Assembly: GCA_011959205.1 (NCBI GenBank)
Contig: BLLV01000017.1
Location: forward strand, 1-44,979
Length of the DNA stretch: 44,979 nt
DNA from: Bacteroidaceae bacterium
GTDB lineage: Bacteria > Bacteroidota > Bacteroidia > Bacteroidales > Bacteroidaceae
Direction of reading: 5' to 3'
Made by a program: the position numbers and the translations under genes. Under the pieces are notes generated by a model. It did not search any database and had not been told where the DNA came from. It worked only from the letters and a program-made list of their open reading frames with translations. Shown here in pieces: positions 1 to 8,918 of the stretch; positions within the stretch are counted from its first letter, which is position 1, and the number at the start of each line of letters is the position of its first letter.

Positions 1-54
1 GCACAATTGCAGAAAGGAGTCTCCGGAGGGGTGATTGAATGGAAAGTAAACTGA
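1..54 (+). CDS. C-terminal end of an upstream gene (partial)
   Basis: Frame 1 is open from the window edge and reads 17 residues ending GGVIEWKVN before a TGA at 52-54. The next gene (SusC-like) starts 31 nt later on the same strand, so this is probably the last part of a preceding gene of the same PUL operon. The short hydrophobic, Trp-containing tail would fit the last strand of a beta-sandwich domain, but this is too little to name a family. The frame could be open by chance, although the lack of any other explanation for the first 54 bases and the tight spacing favour a real gene end. Confidence 0.5.
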   Translation, partial: AQLQKGVSGGVIEWKVN

Positions 55-85
55 ATGAACATATAAACCTTTTAAACAAAACTGT

Positions 86-3000
86 ATGATGAAAACACGA
101 GACAACCGGGCCTTGTTCAGCAAAGCATTGCTGAGGGCCGCAACCTGTCTTTTCCTTACTGCGGGTGCAGGGATGAGCCCTGTATTTGCACTGCCGGGAA
201 CAGCAGAGTCTATGAAAATGGAAATTACACAGCAAACTGTAACAGTAAGCGGTGTGGTGAAAGACAGGAAAGGAGAACCTATCATTGGTGCCAATATCAT
301 GGAAAAAGGAACGACCAACGGTACCATTACCGATTTTGACGGGAAATATACGCTGAAGGTGAAAAGTGCCCAATCCGTTTTGACAATATCTTATATTGGC
401 TATAAGACCCAGGAAATTCCACTCGGAAATGGTGGTAAGAAAGATATTACCCTGCAAGATGATTCCGAACTGATGGATGAAGTGGTTGTAATCGGTTATG
501 GTACGCAGCGCAAGGGAGATGTAACCAGTGCGGTGGCTTCTGTGAAGGCAGAAGACTTTACGGCAGGTAAGATTGGAGATGCAGCCGAACTGATTAAAGG
601 TAAAGTGGCGGGATTGACCATTGCGAAAGGTTCCGGTGATCCGAATGCGGAATCTACGATTCGTTTGCGTGGTGTGATTTCATTGCAGGGAGGCTCTACT
701 CCATTGGTATTGGTGGACGGAATAGAAGGTGGTTTAGGAACGGTTTCCCCCGAAAACATAGCTTCTATTGATGTGTTGAAAGATGCTTCTGCGGCAGCTA
801 TTTATGGTACACGAGGTGCTAATGGCGTTATTTTGATTACTACAAAAAACGGCCAGCGTGAGTCGCGTACGGCTGCCAATTATTCTGGGTATATGTCTCT
901 TTCCAAGTTTGGCAAGACACTTGATTTCTATGGAGCAGAGGAAATCCGTCAGGGATTGACAAACTATGCTGATAAAGGGTATGATACGGATTGGTTGGAT
1001 GCGGTATCCCGTACTGCATTTACTCATAACCATAATTTTAATATTTCCGGAGGATCAAAAAATACCACTTATTCTGCGGATTTTACGTATCGCAAAGAGG
1101 AAGGTGTGTTGCTTGAGACCTATAATGAAGAGATGAGAATGAGGTTTGATGTTTCTCATTGGATGTTAAATGATATGTTGAAAGTGAATTTCAATATGGT
1201 AAAGACATTCCATAAGAATGGTCCGATTGATGCGGCAGGTCTGGGTATTTACCGACAGGCTATTATGCGTAACCCTACTGAACCCATCTGGAATGAGGAT
1301 GGAACTTTTTACGAGAATTTTGCCGTAAATTATTATTATAATCCGGTAGGTATCATCCGTGAACAGGATGGTAAATACAATAGTGAGAATACCCGGATGA
1401 CAGGGAATATCACCTTTGAACCGATTAAAAACTGGCAGACCAACCTCATGTTAAGCCGTAGGGTTACTAGTGATCATAATCGTGGGTATTATACTTCCGA
1501 ATATTTTTCACAGAAGAGCGAGAATCACACAGGATATGCTTATCATTCTCAGAATGAATATACCACAGATAATCTGGAAGTTACTTCTAAATATAATCAT
1601 ACTTGGAATAAACATCGTTTTGATGCATTGGTGGGATATAATTACCAATATAATGTAAATGAAGGTTTTGGAGCTAATAACTATGATTATCCAACAGATT
1701 TTTATCTTTGGAATAACTTGGGATTAGGTACAGCTTTGAAAGATGGAAAAGCCGGCATGAGCAGTTACAAGAATGACAATACCTTGATTGGTTTCTTCGG
1801 ACGTGTGAGCTATGGTTACGATAATAAATATAATGTTCTGATAAGTGTACGCCGTGAAGGTTCTTCCAAATTTGGTGAGAACAATAAATGGGCTACTTTC
1901 CCTTCTGTTTCTTTGGGATGGACTATCAGTAACGAAAAATTTATGGAAGGCCTTACTTGGCTGAATAACTTAAAGTTGCGTGCCGGTTATGGTGTGACAG
2001 GTGTCATTGTAGGTAACTCTTATAATTCATTAACCCGGTATGAGTATGGTTCTCCTTATTTCTATGATAATGGCGTCTGGCATCAGGGGTTAAGCGTAAA
2101 ATCCAATCCTAATCCTGATTTGAAATGGGAAACCTCCAAGGAATTTAATATTGGTCTGGACTGGGCTGTATTGGATGAACGCCTGAGTGGTTCTATTGAT
2201 GTATATCAGAAGAAGACTTCGGATATGCTGTATGATTTTACGGTACCGACTCCTCCCAATTTGTATAACAAGACTTTGGCTAATGCCGGCAAGATGCGTA
2301 ACCAAGGTATTGAAATTGCTGTCAATGCCATTCCTGTACGGACAAAGGATTTTGAATGGAAAACCACAGTTACCGCCTCTCATAATGCGAACAAATTATT
2401 GAGTCTTTCAAATGACTTGTATGAGACTTCAAATCAGATAGATCATGCTTATTTGGGTGAACCTATCAGTCTTTCTACCCAGCGGATGGAAGTGGGGAGA
2501 TCTATGGGACAATTTTATGGCATGAAATCCGTTGGTGTTTCAGAAAACGGACTTTGGATGGTTGAGAATACGAAGACTGGTGAGATTGAAGAGTTTACAG
2601 ACAATATGCTGTCTAATGATGACTACCGTCAATATTTAGGGAATGCTCTTCCTAAATTGTATTTGGGATGGAACAACTCGTTCAGATATAAAAATTTTGA
2701 TTTATCTTTCCAGATGACAGGCCAGTTGGGTTTTAAGATTCTGAACGAGCCTCGTGCTTATTATGAGAACAACTCGATCGCTTATAATCGCTTGAAATCT
2801 GTGCAAAAGGCTCCTTATGGTGGACAATATACCTTATCAACAGCCCAAAAACAGACTTTTGTAAGCTATTATTTGGAGGATGGTGATTTTTTGAAAATGA
2901 CTAACATTACGTTGGGCTATAACATTCCATTGAAAAGCAGTAAGTTTGTGAAAAATATCCGGGCTTATGTTTCTGCCGATAATTTATTCTGCATTACCGG

Positions 3001-3118
3001 ATATGATGGATTGGATCCTGAAATGTCAAATGGTGATATTTGGTCTTTGGGTATTGACTGGCGCGATAAATATCCTTCTACCCGTTCATTCACTTTCGGT
3101 CTGAATGTATCTTTCTAA
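86..3118 (+). CDS. SusC-like TonB-dependent outer membrane receptor
   Basis: This 1010-residue protein is an outer-membrane TonB-dependent transporter of the SusC/RagA type. Such proteins import oligosaccharides into the periplasm with a SusD lid. It has a signal peptide at about residues 1-35, a carboxypeptidase-regulatory-like beta-sandwich at about 52-127 (VSGVVKDRKGEPIIGANI), then the SusC signature DEVVVIGYG at 131-139 and a plug domain containing LRLRG-like and YGTRGANGVI stretches. The long C-terminal beta-barrel ends in a terminal Phe (LNVSF), as is usual for outer-membrane proteins. Length is normal for the family. Two ATGs are adjacent (86 and 89) and either may be used. It is followed after 20 nt by the SusD gene, so both are almost certainly co-transcribed. 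No FecR/anti-sigma extension is visible at the N terminus. The ligand cannot be read from the sequence; the downstream enzymes suggest pectic or arabinose-rich glycans. Confidence 0.97.
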   Translation: MMKTRDNRALFSKALLRAATCLFLTAGAGMSPVFALPGTAESMKMEITQQTVTVSGVVKDRKGEPIIGANIMEKGTTNGTITDFDGKYTLKVKSAQSVLTISYIGYKTQEIPLGNGGKKDITLQDDSELMDEVVVIGYGTQRKGDVTSAVASVKAEDFTAGKIGDAAELIKGKVAGLTIAKGSGDPNAESTIRLRGVISLQGGSTPLVLVDGIEGGLGTVSPENIASIDVLKDASAAAIYGTRGANGVILITTKNGQRESRTAANYSGYMSLSKFGKTLDFYGAEEIRQGLTNYADKGYDTDWLDAVSRTAFTHNHNFNISGGSKNTTYSADFTYRKEEGVLLETYNEEMRMRFDVSHWMLNDMLKVNFNMVKTFHKNGPIDAAGLGIYRQAIMRNPTEPIWNEDGTFYENFAVNYYYNPVGIIREQDGKYNSENTRMTGNITFEPIKNWQTNLMLSRRVTSDHNRGYYTSEYFSQKSENHTGYAYHSQNEYTTDNLEVTSKYNHTWNKHRFDALVGYNYQYNVNEGFGANNYDYPTDFYLWNNLGLGTALKDGKAGMSSYKNDNTLIGFFGRVSYGYDNKYNVLISVRREGSSKFGENNKWATFPSVSLGWTISNEKFMEGLTWLNNLKLRAGYGVTGVIVGNSYNSLTRYEYGSPYFYDNGVWHQGLSVKSNPNPDLKWETSKEFNIGLDWAVLDERLSGSIDVYQKKTSDMLYDFTVPTPPNLYNKTLANAGKMRNQGIEIAVNAIPVRTKDFEWKTTVTASHNANKLLSLSNDLYETSNQIDHAYLGEPISLSTQRMEVGRSMGQFYGMKSVGVSENGLWMVENTKTGEIEEFTDNMLSNDDYRQYLGNALPKLYLGWNNSFRYKNFDLSFQMTGQLGFKILNEPRAYYENNSIAYNRLKSVQKAPYGGQYTLSTAQKQTFVSYYLEDGDFLKMTNITLGYNIPLKSSKFVKNIRAYVSADNLFCITGYDGLDPEMSNGDIWSLGIDWRDKYPSTRSFTFGLNVSF

Positions 3119-3138
3119 CTTTTAAATGAAGAACTAAC

Positions 3139-4818
3139 ATGAAAACAATATTCAATAAAGCACTTTGGGCTTCAGCGATAGGAGCTTGTACCTTGTCTTT
3201 GGGCAGTTGTACAGATTTGAGCGAAACGATTTATGATACGATTGCTTCCGAGAAGTATGAGTTTACAGAAAAAGACCGGGCGGCCATGTTTGCTCCGGTA
3301 TACAGCAGTCTTCGTGATGTGTATTGGGGATGGTATAGTTATGCCGATATGATGGACCAGTCGTCCGATTCATGGTGTATTCCTTATCGGATCAGTATCG
3401 GCTGGGGGGATTTGTACGTGTCTATGCACAAACATCAGTTCCATTCACAGATAGCCCATTTCAATGATACATGGAACCGTAACTATGCCGGTATCAATGC
3501 CTGTAACAAACTGTTGGCAGATGAAGTCATTGCTGCTGATATAACCACTTCTTCGCAATTAAGGGCTTATCGCGCTCTTTATTATTATATTTTATTCGAT
3601 TTGTTCCGCAACATCCCATTGGATACGCAATATGACCATGAAGACGGATGGTTGCCCGAACAGGCAACTCCCCAACAGATGTGGGATTTCCTGATCAGTG
3701 AGTTGACGGATGTAAAGGGGAAATGTGGAACAAAAGTAGAAATGGGTAAGCTGAACGACTATGCCATCAATATGCTTCTGGCAAAGATGTATTTGAACCA
3801 CAATGCATGGTTCAATGATTACTCTGATAATTCTTATTACGGAAAGGCTATTGATGAGGTAAATGAAGTGATTAACAGTGGCAAGTTCTCTTTGGCTCCG
3901 AATTATTCGGATAATTTTAGAGAAGATATTTCCGGTTCGCCTGAAATTATCTTTGGTATTCCGTTTGAGTTTAAATACGCCGGAGGTAACTATATGGCAA
4001 ATATGTGGATGCATGTAGCCGGACGTGCAACGTGGCAGTTTAACGGATGGGCTACCGGTGGAGCGGCTGTTCTTCCTCAATTTCTGGAAACATACGATGA
4101 AAAAGACAGTCGCTATAAAGACTGTTGGATATCAGGACAGCAATATGACTATGCCGGTGCTCCCATTTATGTGGACAGTGAACCGTTGGTATATACTCGG
4201 GAATTACACAGTATAGACAACCCCGGTTGCTATCCCTTTGAAAGTGAACGCTTGGTGAAATATGAAATACTTTCAGGCGACTATGGAACTTCTTATGATG
4301 ATGTGCCTTTCTTCCGTTTGGCTGATGCTTATTTTATTAAAGCGGAGTGCTTGCTTCGTTTGGGTGGTTATAAGGGAGAAAGCGAGCAAGTGGCGGCCGA
4401 TTTGGTAACAGCTGTACGCCAACGTGCCTTCAAGTCCGATCCCAGTAAAGCAACGGTTACTGTAGCTCAATTGAAGGGTGGTAGCCGTTATAACTACGGA
4501 CATCGGGAGAATCAGGGAATCATGGGAGAAGCCGATAACTGGATTATCACGGAAGAAGGGGGTGATGATATTGAACTGGGTGGTTTGTTGGACGAACTGG
4601 CCTGGGAGTTTGTGGCAGAGCATCACCGTCGTCAGGACTTGATCCGTTTCCGTATAAACGGAACCAATCAGAATGTATATAATGGCAAGTCATGGTTTTG
4701 CAAAGATGCAAAGACGGATCAGACAGACAGGCATTGTGATATTTTTCCGTTACCTAAGTCTGCCTTGGATGGCAACATTAAGTTGAAACAGAATCCGGGA
4801 TATGGCAGTGCCGAATAA
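3139..4818 (+). CDS. SusD/RagB-like surface glycan-binding lipoprotein
   Basis: This 559-residue protein is a SusD homologue, the surface lid that binds glycans over the SusC transporter. The N terminus is a lipoprotein signal peptide with the lipobox LGSC and Cys24 as the lipidated residue. The body shows typical RagB/SusD features: an N-terminal TPR-like part (RALYYYILFDLFRNIPLDTQY), a middle part rich in Trp and Tyr, and the C-terminal run with ADAYFIKAECLLRLGG, ELAWEFVAEHHRRQDLIRF and the late NPGYG motif. It lies 20 nt downstream of the SusC gene and 31 nt upstream of the next lipoprotein gene. The pair defines the locus as a PUL. Substrate specificity cannot be inferred from the sequence alone. 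Confidence 0.96.
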   Translation: MKTIFNKALWASAIGACTLSLGSCTDLSETIYDTIASEKYEFTEKDRAAMFAPVYSSLRDVYWGWYSYADMMDQSSDSWCIPYRISIGWGDLYVSMHKHQFHSQIAHFNDTWNRNYAGINACNKLLADEVIAADITTSSQLRAYRALYYYILFDLFRNIPLDTQYDHEDGWLPEQATPQQMWDFLISELTDVKGKCGTKVEMGKLNDYAINMLLAKMYLNHNAWFNDYSDNSYYGKAIDEVNEVINSGKFSLAPNYSDNFREDISGSPEIIFGIPFEFKYAGGNYMANMWMHVAGRATWQFNGWATGGAAVLPQFLETYDEKDSRYKDCWISGQQYDYAGAPIYVDSEPLVYTRELHSIDNPGCYPFESERLVKYEILSGDYGTSYDDVPFFRLADAYFIKAECLLRLGGYKGESEQVAADLVTAVRQRAFKSDPSKATVTVAQLKGGSRYNYGHRENQGIMGEADNWIITEEGGDDIELGGLLDELAWEFVAEHHRRQDLIRFRINGTNQNVYNGKSWFCKDAKTDQTDRHCDIFPLPKSALDGNIKLKQNPGYGSAE

Positions 4819-4849
4819 GGAAATTCATTAATTTAAAAAGAATAGTACG

Positions 4850-5848
4850 ATGAAAAAGAATTTTATATATGCTTTAATTGCTTGTTTCACTCTGTCACTG
4901 GCTGCATGCAGTACGGATCCGGAGGATGCTACCAGCAAGCATGTGTACGGGGAGAATGAAAATCCCTATCTGAAGACGAATGCGGATGCTGTGGTTTCTA
5001 CCAAAGCAGAGTTTCCCATCAGCCGTTTGGAAGCGAAGACGGTTAAACTGACTGATTATGCAGAAAAGTTTCATACGTATTTGGGAATGACGGTAGATGA
5101 GACGTTGGCTGCATTGTCTAATGGGGGTGTGGTGTTTTATCCTATCAATATATCGAAAAACTGTTGGAGTAGAACCAATCCTACCAAAGGTACTAATGGC
5201 TGGTATTATAATGCGGCAGGTGGTCTTTGTGAAGCAAGTTCTGGTATAGCCAGTATTGAGTTGGATGCAACAAAGAAGGAGCTGGTTCTTAATGTGCTCG
5301 AAACCGCTCCTGTAGGTACAATTATGTCGATTAATGTCGGATTTGCTATAAACAATGGTGCCGACTTTGATGATTATATTCGTTTTTCTTTTGATGTAAC
5401 TGTTACTGACCCTTCTAAAATTGTAATAAGTGGTACATTGGCAGCAGGAGATTATGCGGGATTTTCAATCAACTTTGCAGATTATGCCGATGCTATAGAA
5501 CCATGTATCGGATTATCCGTAGACGAATTTTCAAAACAAGTAAAGAGCAGCGGTGACTCTTCCATAACTCCTACAATTGCTATGTACCCCGTTAAGGAAG
5601 ACGGGACTTGGGATGAAACTAGCGAGTATACAGCCAATGGTCTTGGTTATTGGTTTGACGGAAAATCGAATGTTTCATCGTATGGAGATAATTGTGTCTA
5701 CTTTATTGAATCTGGTGAAGGAAGTGTTTTTGTGGGACGTTATGTTAATATTGCCTCAGGAACAATTATAAAGGCGCATTTTGTATATGCGATGATAGAG
5801 GATCACAGCCGATATGTTGAATTTATTGTTTCGGGAACAATGGAATAA
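4850..5848 (+). CDS. Surface lipoprotein with two DUF4859-like repeats (probable glycan-binding protein)
   Basis: This 332-residue protein has a lipoprotein signal peptide (LAAC, Cys20) and sits directly after SusC/SusD, the usual place of a SusE/F-type surface glycan-binding protein. The mature part appears to be two copies of one domain. Repeat 1, about residues 65-190, contains LTDYAEKFHTYLGMTVDET, NGWYYNAAGG and DYIRFSFDVTV. Repeat 2, about 200-332, contains FADYADAIEPCIGLSVDEF, ANGLGYWFDGKSNV and SRYVEFIVSGT. The shared (A)NG-x-x-Y/W-aromatic stretch resembles the DUF4859 family seen in Bacteroidota surface lipoproteins. The glycan-binding role is inferred from position and lipidation; no enzyme motif was found. 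The next gene is 310 nt away, so the SusC-SusD-lipoprotein trio may form its own expression unit. Confidence 0.8.
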   Translation: MKKNFIYALIACFTLSLAACSTDPEDATSKHVYGENENPYLKTNADAVVSTKAEFPISRLEAKTVKLTDYAEKFHTYLGMTVDETLAALSNGGVVFYPINISKNCWSRTNPTKGTNGWYYNAAGGLCEASSGIASIELDATKKELVLNVLETAPVGTIMSINVGFAINNGADFDDYIRFSFDVTVTDPSKIVISGTLAAGDYAGFSINFADYADAIEPCIGLSVDEFSKQVKSSGDSSITPTIAMYPVKEDGTWDETSEYTANGLGYWFDGKSNVSSYGDNCVYFIESGEGSVFVGRYVNIASGTIIKAHFVYAMIEDHSRYVEFIVSGTME

Positions 5849-6158
5849 TATACTTGGTAAACAATGGAATCTGTTCTTTATTGGAACAGGTTCCATTAAT
5901 AGTATTAAGTCAGGAGGACTTTGGATAATATGGTACCGGATATTTAGGGTAAACACTGAAAATAGGTATTCCTATTCGCTCTTCCACCCAATAAAAAAAT
6001 AGTCTAAACCAATGGAAGAATAGTACAACCGCCTAACTGTCAAATCCATAAAATGAGATTTATTGGACGATTCTGCCATTACATTATATTATATCTTCCC
6101 CTTCTTGTAATTTTTTTATTTTACTTTGCAAGTGGACAACGTATACAACCGATAGATT
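5849..6158 (+). other. 310-nt intercistronic region between the binding genes and the enzyme genes
   Basis: No convincing gene lies here; the short open frames crossing it lack any recognisable content. It holds a strong hairpin at 5863-5896 (listed separately). A weak match to the -7 element, TTACTTTG at 6121-6128, lies 31 nt before the GH97 start, without a good -33 TTTG at the usual distance. The gap is the longest inside the PUL. It may separate high expression of SusC/D from lower expression of the enzymes, through partial termination, RNA processing or a second promoter. Confidence 0.5.
5863..5896 (+). terminator. Hairpin after the DUF4859-like lipoprotein gene (attenuator or processing site)
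   Basis: The arms at 5863-5876 (AATGGAATCTGTTC) and 5883-5896 (GAACAGGTTCCATT) are complementary over 14 positions with one G-U pair and a 6-nt loop. It lies 15 nt past the stop codon. There is no strong T-run after it, so a full intrinsic terminator is uncertain. A 3' stabilising stem or partial terminator is just as likely. Confidence 0.55.
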
Positions 6159-8882
6159 ATGAAAAACAACAAGAAACTCAGTTTTGCAATTTTATCTTTG
6201 CTTTTATTGATTGGAAATGTTTCACTTGCAGCCAAGGAAAAGAAATATGTACTCTCTTCACCCGATGGTACATTGAAAGTGGAAATCAGCACCGGAAATG
6301 AACTGGCCTACCAAGTGATGCATGGCAATGATACAATTCTCTCACACTCTAATATAGCTTTGGTTCTGGAAGACGGAACTGTAGTAGGTAAAACTCCCCG
6401 TATCACAGGAGAAAGAAGGAAAAAGATAAAGGATAACATAGAATCACCCTTTTACCGTTTCAAGGAGTTCGTTGCAACCGGCAACGAACTCGACTTGAAG
6501 CTGAAAGGCGGGTTCGGAATCATCTTCCGTGCATACAATGAGGGAGTCGCCTATCGATTCTATACCACACAATCTTCGGATATCATAATAAAGGATGAAC
6601 AGGCCGAATTCAATTTTAATAAAGATTATATGGCTTATCTTCCTTATACCACTAATGATAAAAAACCGATGGCAATGGCCTTTCAGAATGTCTATGACAT
6701 CACTCCTCTGTCAAAAGCACAGCCTAAACTGGCTTTTCTTCCGGTTACCGTGGATTGCGGCAGCGTAAAACTGACCCTGTTGGAGTCAGATTTGGAAGCT
6801 TACCCGGGCATGTTTGTGCAGTCACAGCAGGGAAAGTATGGATTGAAAGGGGTGTTTGCTCCTTATCCGGCTAAAACAGACTTTTATCCGTGGCGGAAGC
6901 AGGAATATGTAGCTGAAACTACTGATTTTATATCCCGTAGTTGTGGCTCCCGTTCCTATCCGTGGCGTGTGTTGGCCATTACGGAGAAGGATACGGATAT
7001 GCCGGTCAACAACCTGGTCTATGCCTTGGCTTCTCCCAACCGCATTGGTGATACCTCATGGATAAAGACAGGGAAAGTGGCATGGGACTGGTGGAATGAC
7101 TGGAATCTGAAAGGAGTGCCGTTTAAAGCCGGCATCAACATGGATACGTATAAATATTATATCGATTTCGCCAGCCGGAACGGATTGGAGTTTATTGTGT
7201 TGGATGAAGGATGGTATGCCCCGAAAAGTGGGGATATGCTGACCGTTATTCCCGAACTTGATTTGCCGGAGCTGATAGCATACGGCAAATCCAAAGGGGT
7301 GGAAATAGTGCTTTGGACGGTGTTTAATGTACTCGACAGCCAATTGGAAGCAGCTTGTAAGAAATATGCGGATATGGGAATCAAAGGTTTTAAGGTGGAT
7401 TTCCTGGATCGTGATGATCAGACTGCCGTCGAAATGGTGTATCGCATTGCTGAGATGACGTCCCGATATAAATTAACCCTTGATCTGCACGGCATTTACA
7501 AACCGACAGGTATCAACCGTACCTACCCCCATATTATCAATTTTGAAAGCGTGTTCGGCATGGAAGAGGTGAAATGGACGGATATCAAGAATAATATGCC
7601 TCTTTATGATGTTACTTTCCCCTATATCCGTATGATGGCGGGACCGGTGGATTATACGCCGGGAGCTATGCGCAATGCCACGAAGGCCGATTGGCGTGCC
7701 ATGTATTACACGCCGGCCAGCATGGGAACCCGGTGTCATCAGCTGGCTGCCTATATTGTACACGATTCTCCTTTTACTATGTTGTGTGATGCGCCTACCA
7801 ATTACCTGAATGAGCAGGAATGTGTGGATTTCATGGCTTCTCTGCCTGTGGAGGTGGATTCTACTTTTATTGCTTCGGGTGAGTTGGGAAAATATATTGT
7901 AACAGTGCGTAAGAAGGATGTGAACTGGTATATCGGTGGTATGACGAATTGGGATGAACGCGATGTGCAACTCGACTTTTCTTTCCTTCCCGAAGGAATG
8001 TCTTATACGGCTGTTTTGTTTAAAGACGGTGTGAATGCCAATAAGCAGGCCGAGGATTATCGCAAGGAAACCATCCGCATAAATAAAGACAGCCGGTTGA
8101 CTTTGCATCTGGCATCGGGAGGCGGATTCGCCATGAAGTTGGAGCTTTGTCCTGTTCATGGACAGATTACCGGTATTCCTGAAGGGAAAAATATTCCTTC
8201 TTTCTATCAGAAATACATAGAGACAGAAGGCCTGTATGTCACCTCTTCCGGAAAGGTGAGCGATGAGGCCTTATTGAAAGCCTGTGATATCATCAGTTTG
8301 ATGTTGGCAAAACGTCCGGATGTGAAGGCGCACATGGTGAAGAAAGGTTGTCACGTCATGGTTATCGGTAAAGATGAGGAAACTTGCGATTTGCCGGAGT
8401 TTGCCCATATCTGCAATTGTGAGGACAGCATTAAATATTGGAACTGGCGTGCCCGTGGTTTTGGCGGGGCACCGGAGGATGAATTTTCATCCAGTTGCGG
8501 AGAAGAGAATCTGCTGGCATTGCCGCAGGATAAATATGCAGGTGAGAATATCCTGATTCATGAGTTCGCTCACCTTATTCATACGGTAGGTATAGTGGGG
8601 GTGGAGCCGGGCTTTAATGAGCGTTTGGAGGCACTTCGTCAGCATGCCATCCGGAAAGGGCTGTGGGAAAAGACGTATGCGGTGAGCAATAAAGAGGAAT
8701 ACTTTGCCGAGTGCGTACAGTCTTTCTTTAACTGTAACCGCTATGCCGAACCAGCAAACGGAGTTCATAACTGGGTGAACCGCCGCACGAAACTGAAGAC
8801 GTATGATCCGGATATGTACCGGTTGTTGCAGGAATATTTTTATGAGATAGAAATTCCCATTCATAATGTGGTGCATGAATAA
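6159..8882 (+). CDS. GH97 glycosidase (retaining type) fused to a C-terminal metallopeptidase-like domain
   Basis: This 907-residue secreted protein has a signal peptide (about 1-25) and is a GH97 enzyme. The N-terminal sandwich covers about 30-290, the TIM barrel about 300-560 (KVAWDWWNDW, EFIVLDEGW), and a beta-domain runs to about 655. GFKVDFLDRDDQ places Asp414 where retaining GH97 alpha-galactosidases of the BtGH97b type have their nucleophile; inverting SusB-type enzymes use Glu elsewhere. INFESVFGMEE (Glu463, Glu469/470) probably supplies the acid/base. The C-terminal ~240 residues are not part of GH97. They carry CGEENLL, ILIHEFAHLIH with HExxH at 801-805, and NKEEYFAE at 844-851, the pattern of a gluzincin-like zinc metallopeptidase with a downstream Glu. 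Average GH97 proteins end near residue 650-700, so this is a true extension. Alpha-galactosidase activity is the best guess from family knowledge; peptidase activity is inference from motifs. GH43 follows after 36 nt. Confidence 0.88.
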   Translation: MKNNKKLSFAILSLLLLIGNVSLAAKEKKYVLSSPDGTLKVEISTGNELAYQVMHGNDTILSHSNIALVLEDGTVVGKTPRITGERRKKIKDNIESPFYRFKEFVATGNELDLKLKGGFGIIFRAYNEGVAYRFYTTQSSDIIIKDEQAEFNFNKDYMAYLPYTTNDKKPMAMAFQNVYDITPLSKAQPKLAFLPVTVDCGSVKLTLLESDLEAYPGMFVQSQQGKYGLKGVFAPYPAKTDFYPWRKQEYVAETTDFISRSCGSRSYPWRVLAITEKDTDMPVNNLVYALASPNRIGDTSWIKTGKVAWDWWNDWNLKGVPFKAGINMDTYKYYIDFASRNGLEFIVLDEGWYAPKSGDMLTVIPELDLPELIAYGKSKGVEIVLWTVFNVLDSQLEAACKKYADMGIKGFKVDFLDRDDQTAVEMVYRIAEMTSRYKLTLDLHGIYKPTGINRTYPHIINFESVFGMEEVKWTDIKNNMPLYDVTFPYIRMMAGPVDYTPGAMRNATKADWRAMYYTPASMGTRCHQLAAYIVHDSPFTMLCDAPTNYLNEQECVDFMASLPVEVDSTFIASGELGKYIVTVRKKDVNWYIGGMTNWDERDVQLDFSFLPEGMSYTAVLFKDGVNANKQAEDYRKETIRINKDSRLTLHLASGGGFAMKLELCPVHGQITGIPEGKNIPSFYQKYIETEGLYVTSSGKVSDEALLKACDIISLMLAKRPDVKAHMVKKGCHVMVIGKDEETCDLPEFAHICNCEDSIKYWNWRARGFGGAPEDEFSSSCGEENLLALPQDKYAGENILIHEFAHLIHTVGIVGVEPGFNERLEALRQHAIRKGLWEKTYAVSNKEEYFAECVQSFFNCNRYAEPANGVHNWVNRRTKLKTYDPDMYRLLQEYFYEIEIPIHNVVHE

Positions 8883-8918
8883 GCGTCGCAGGGACAAATA
8901 GAATTTTGCTATACAGAG

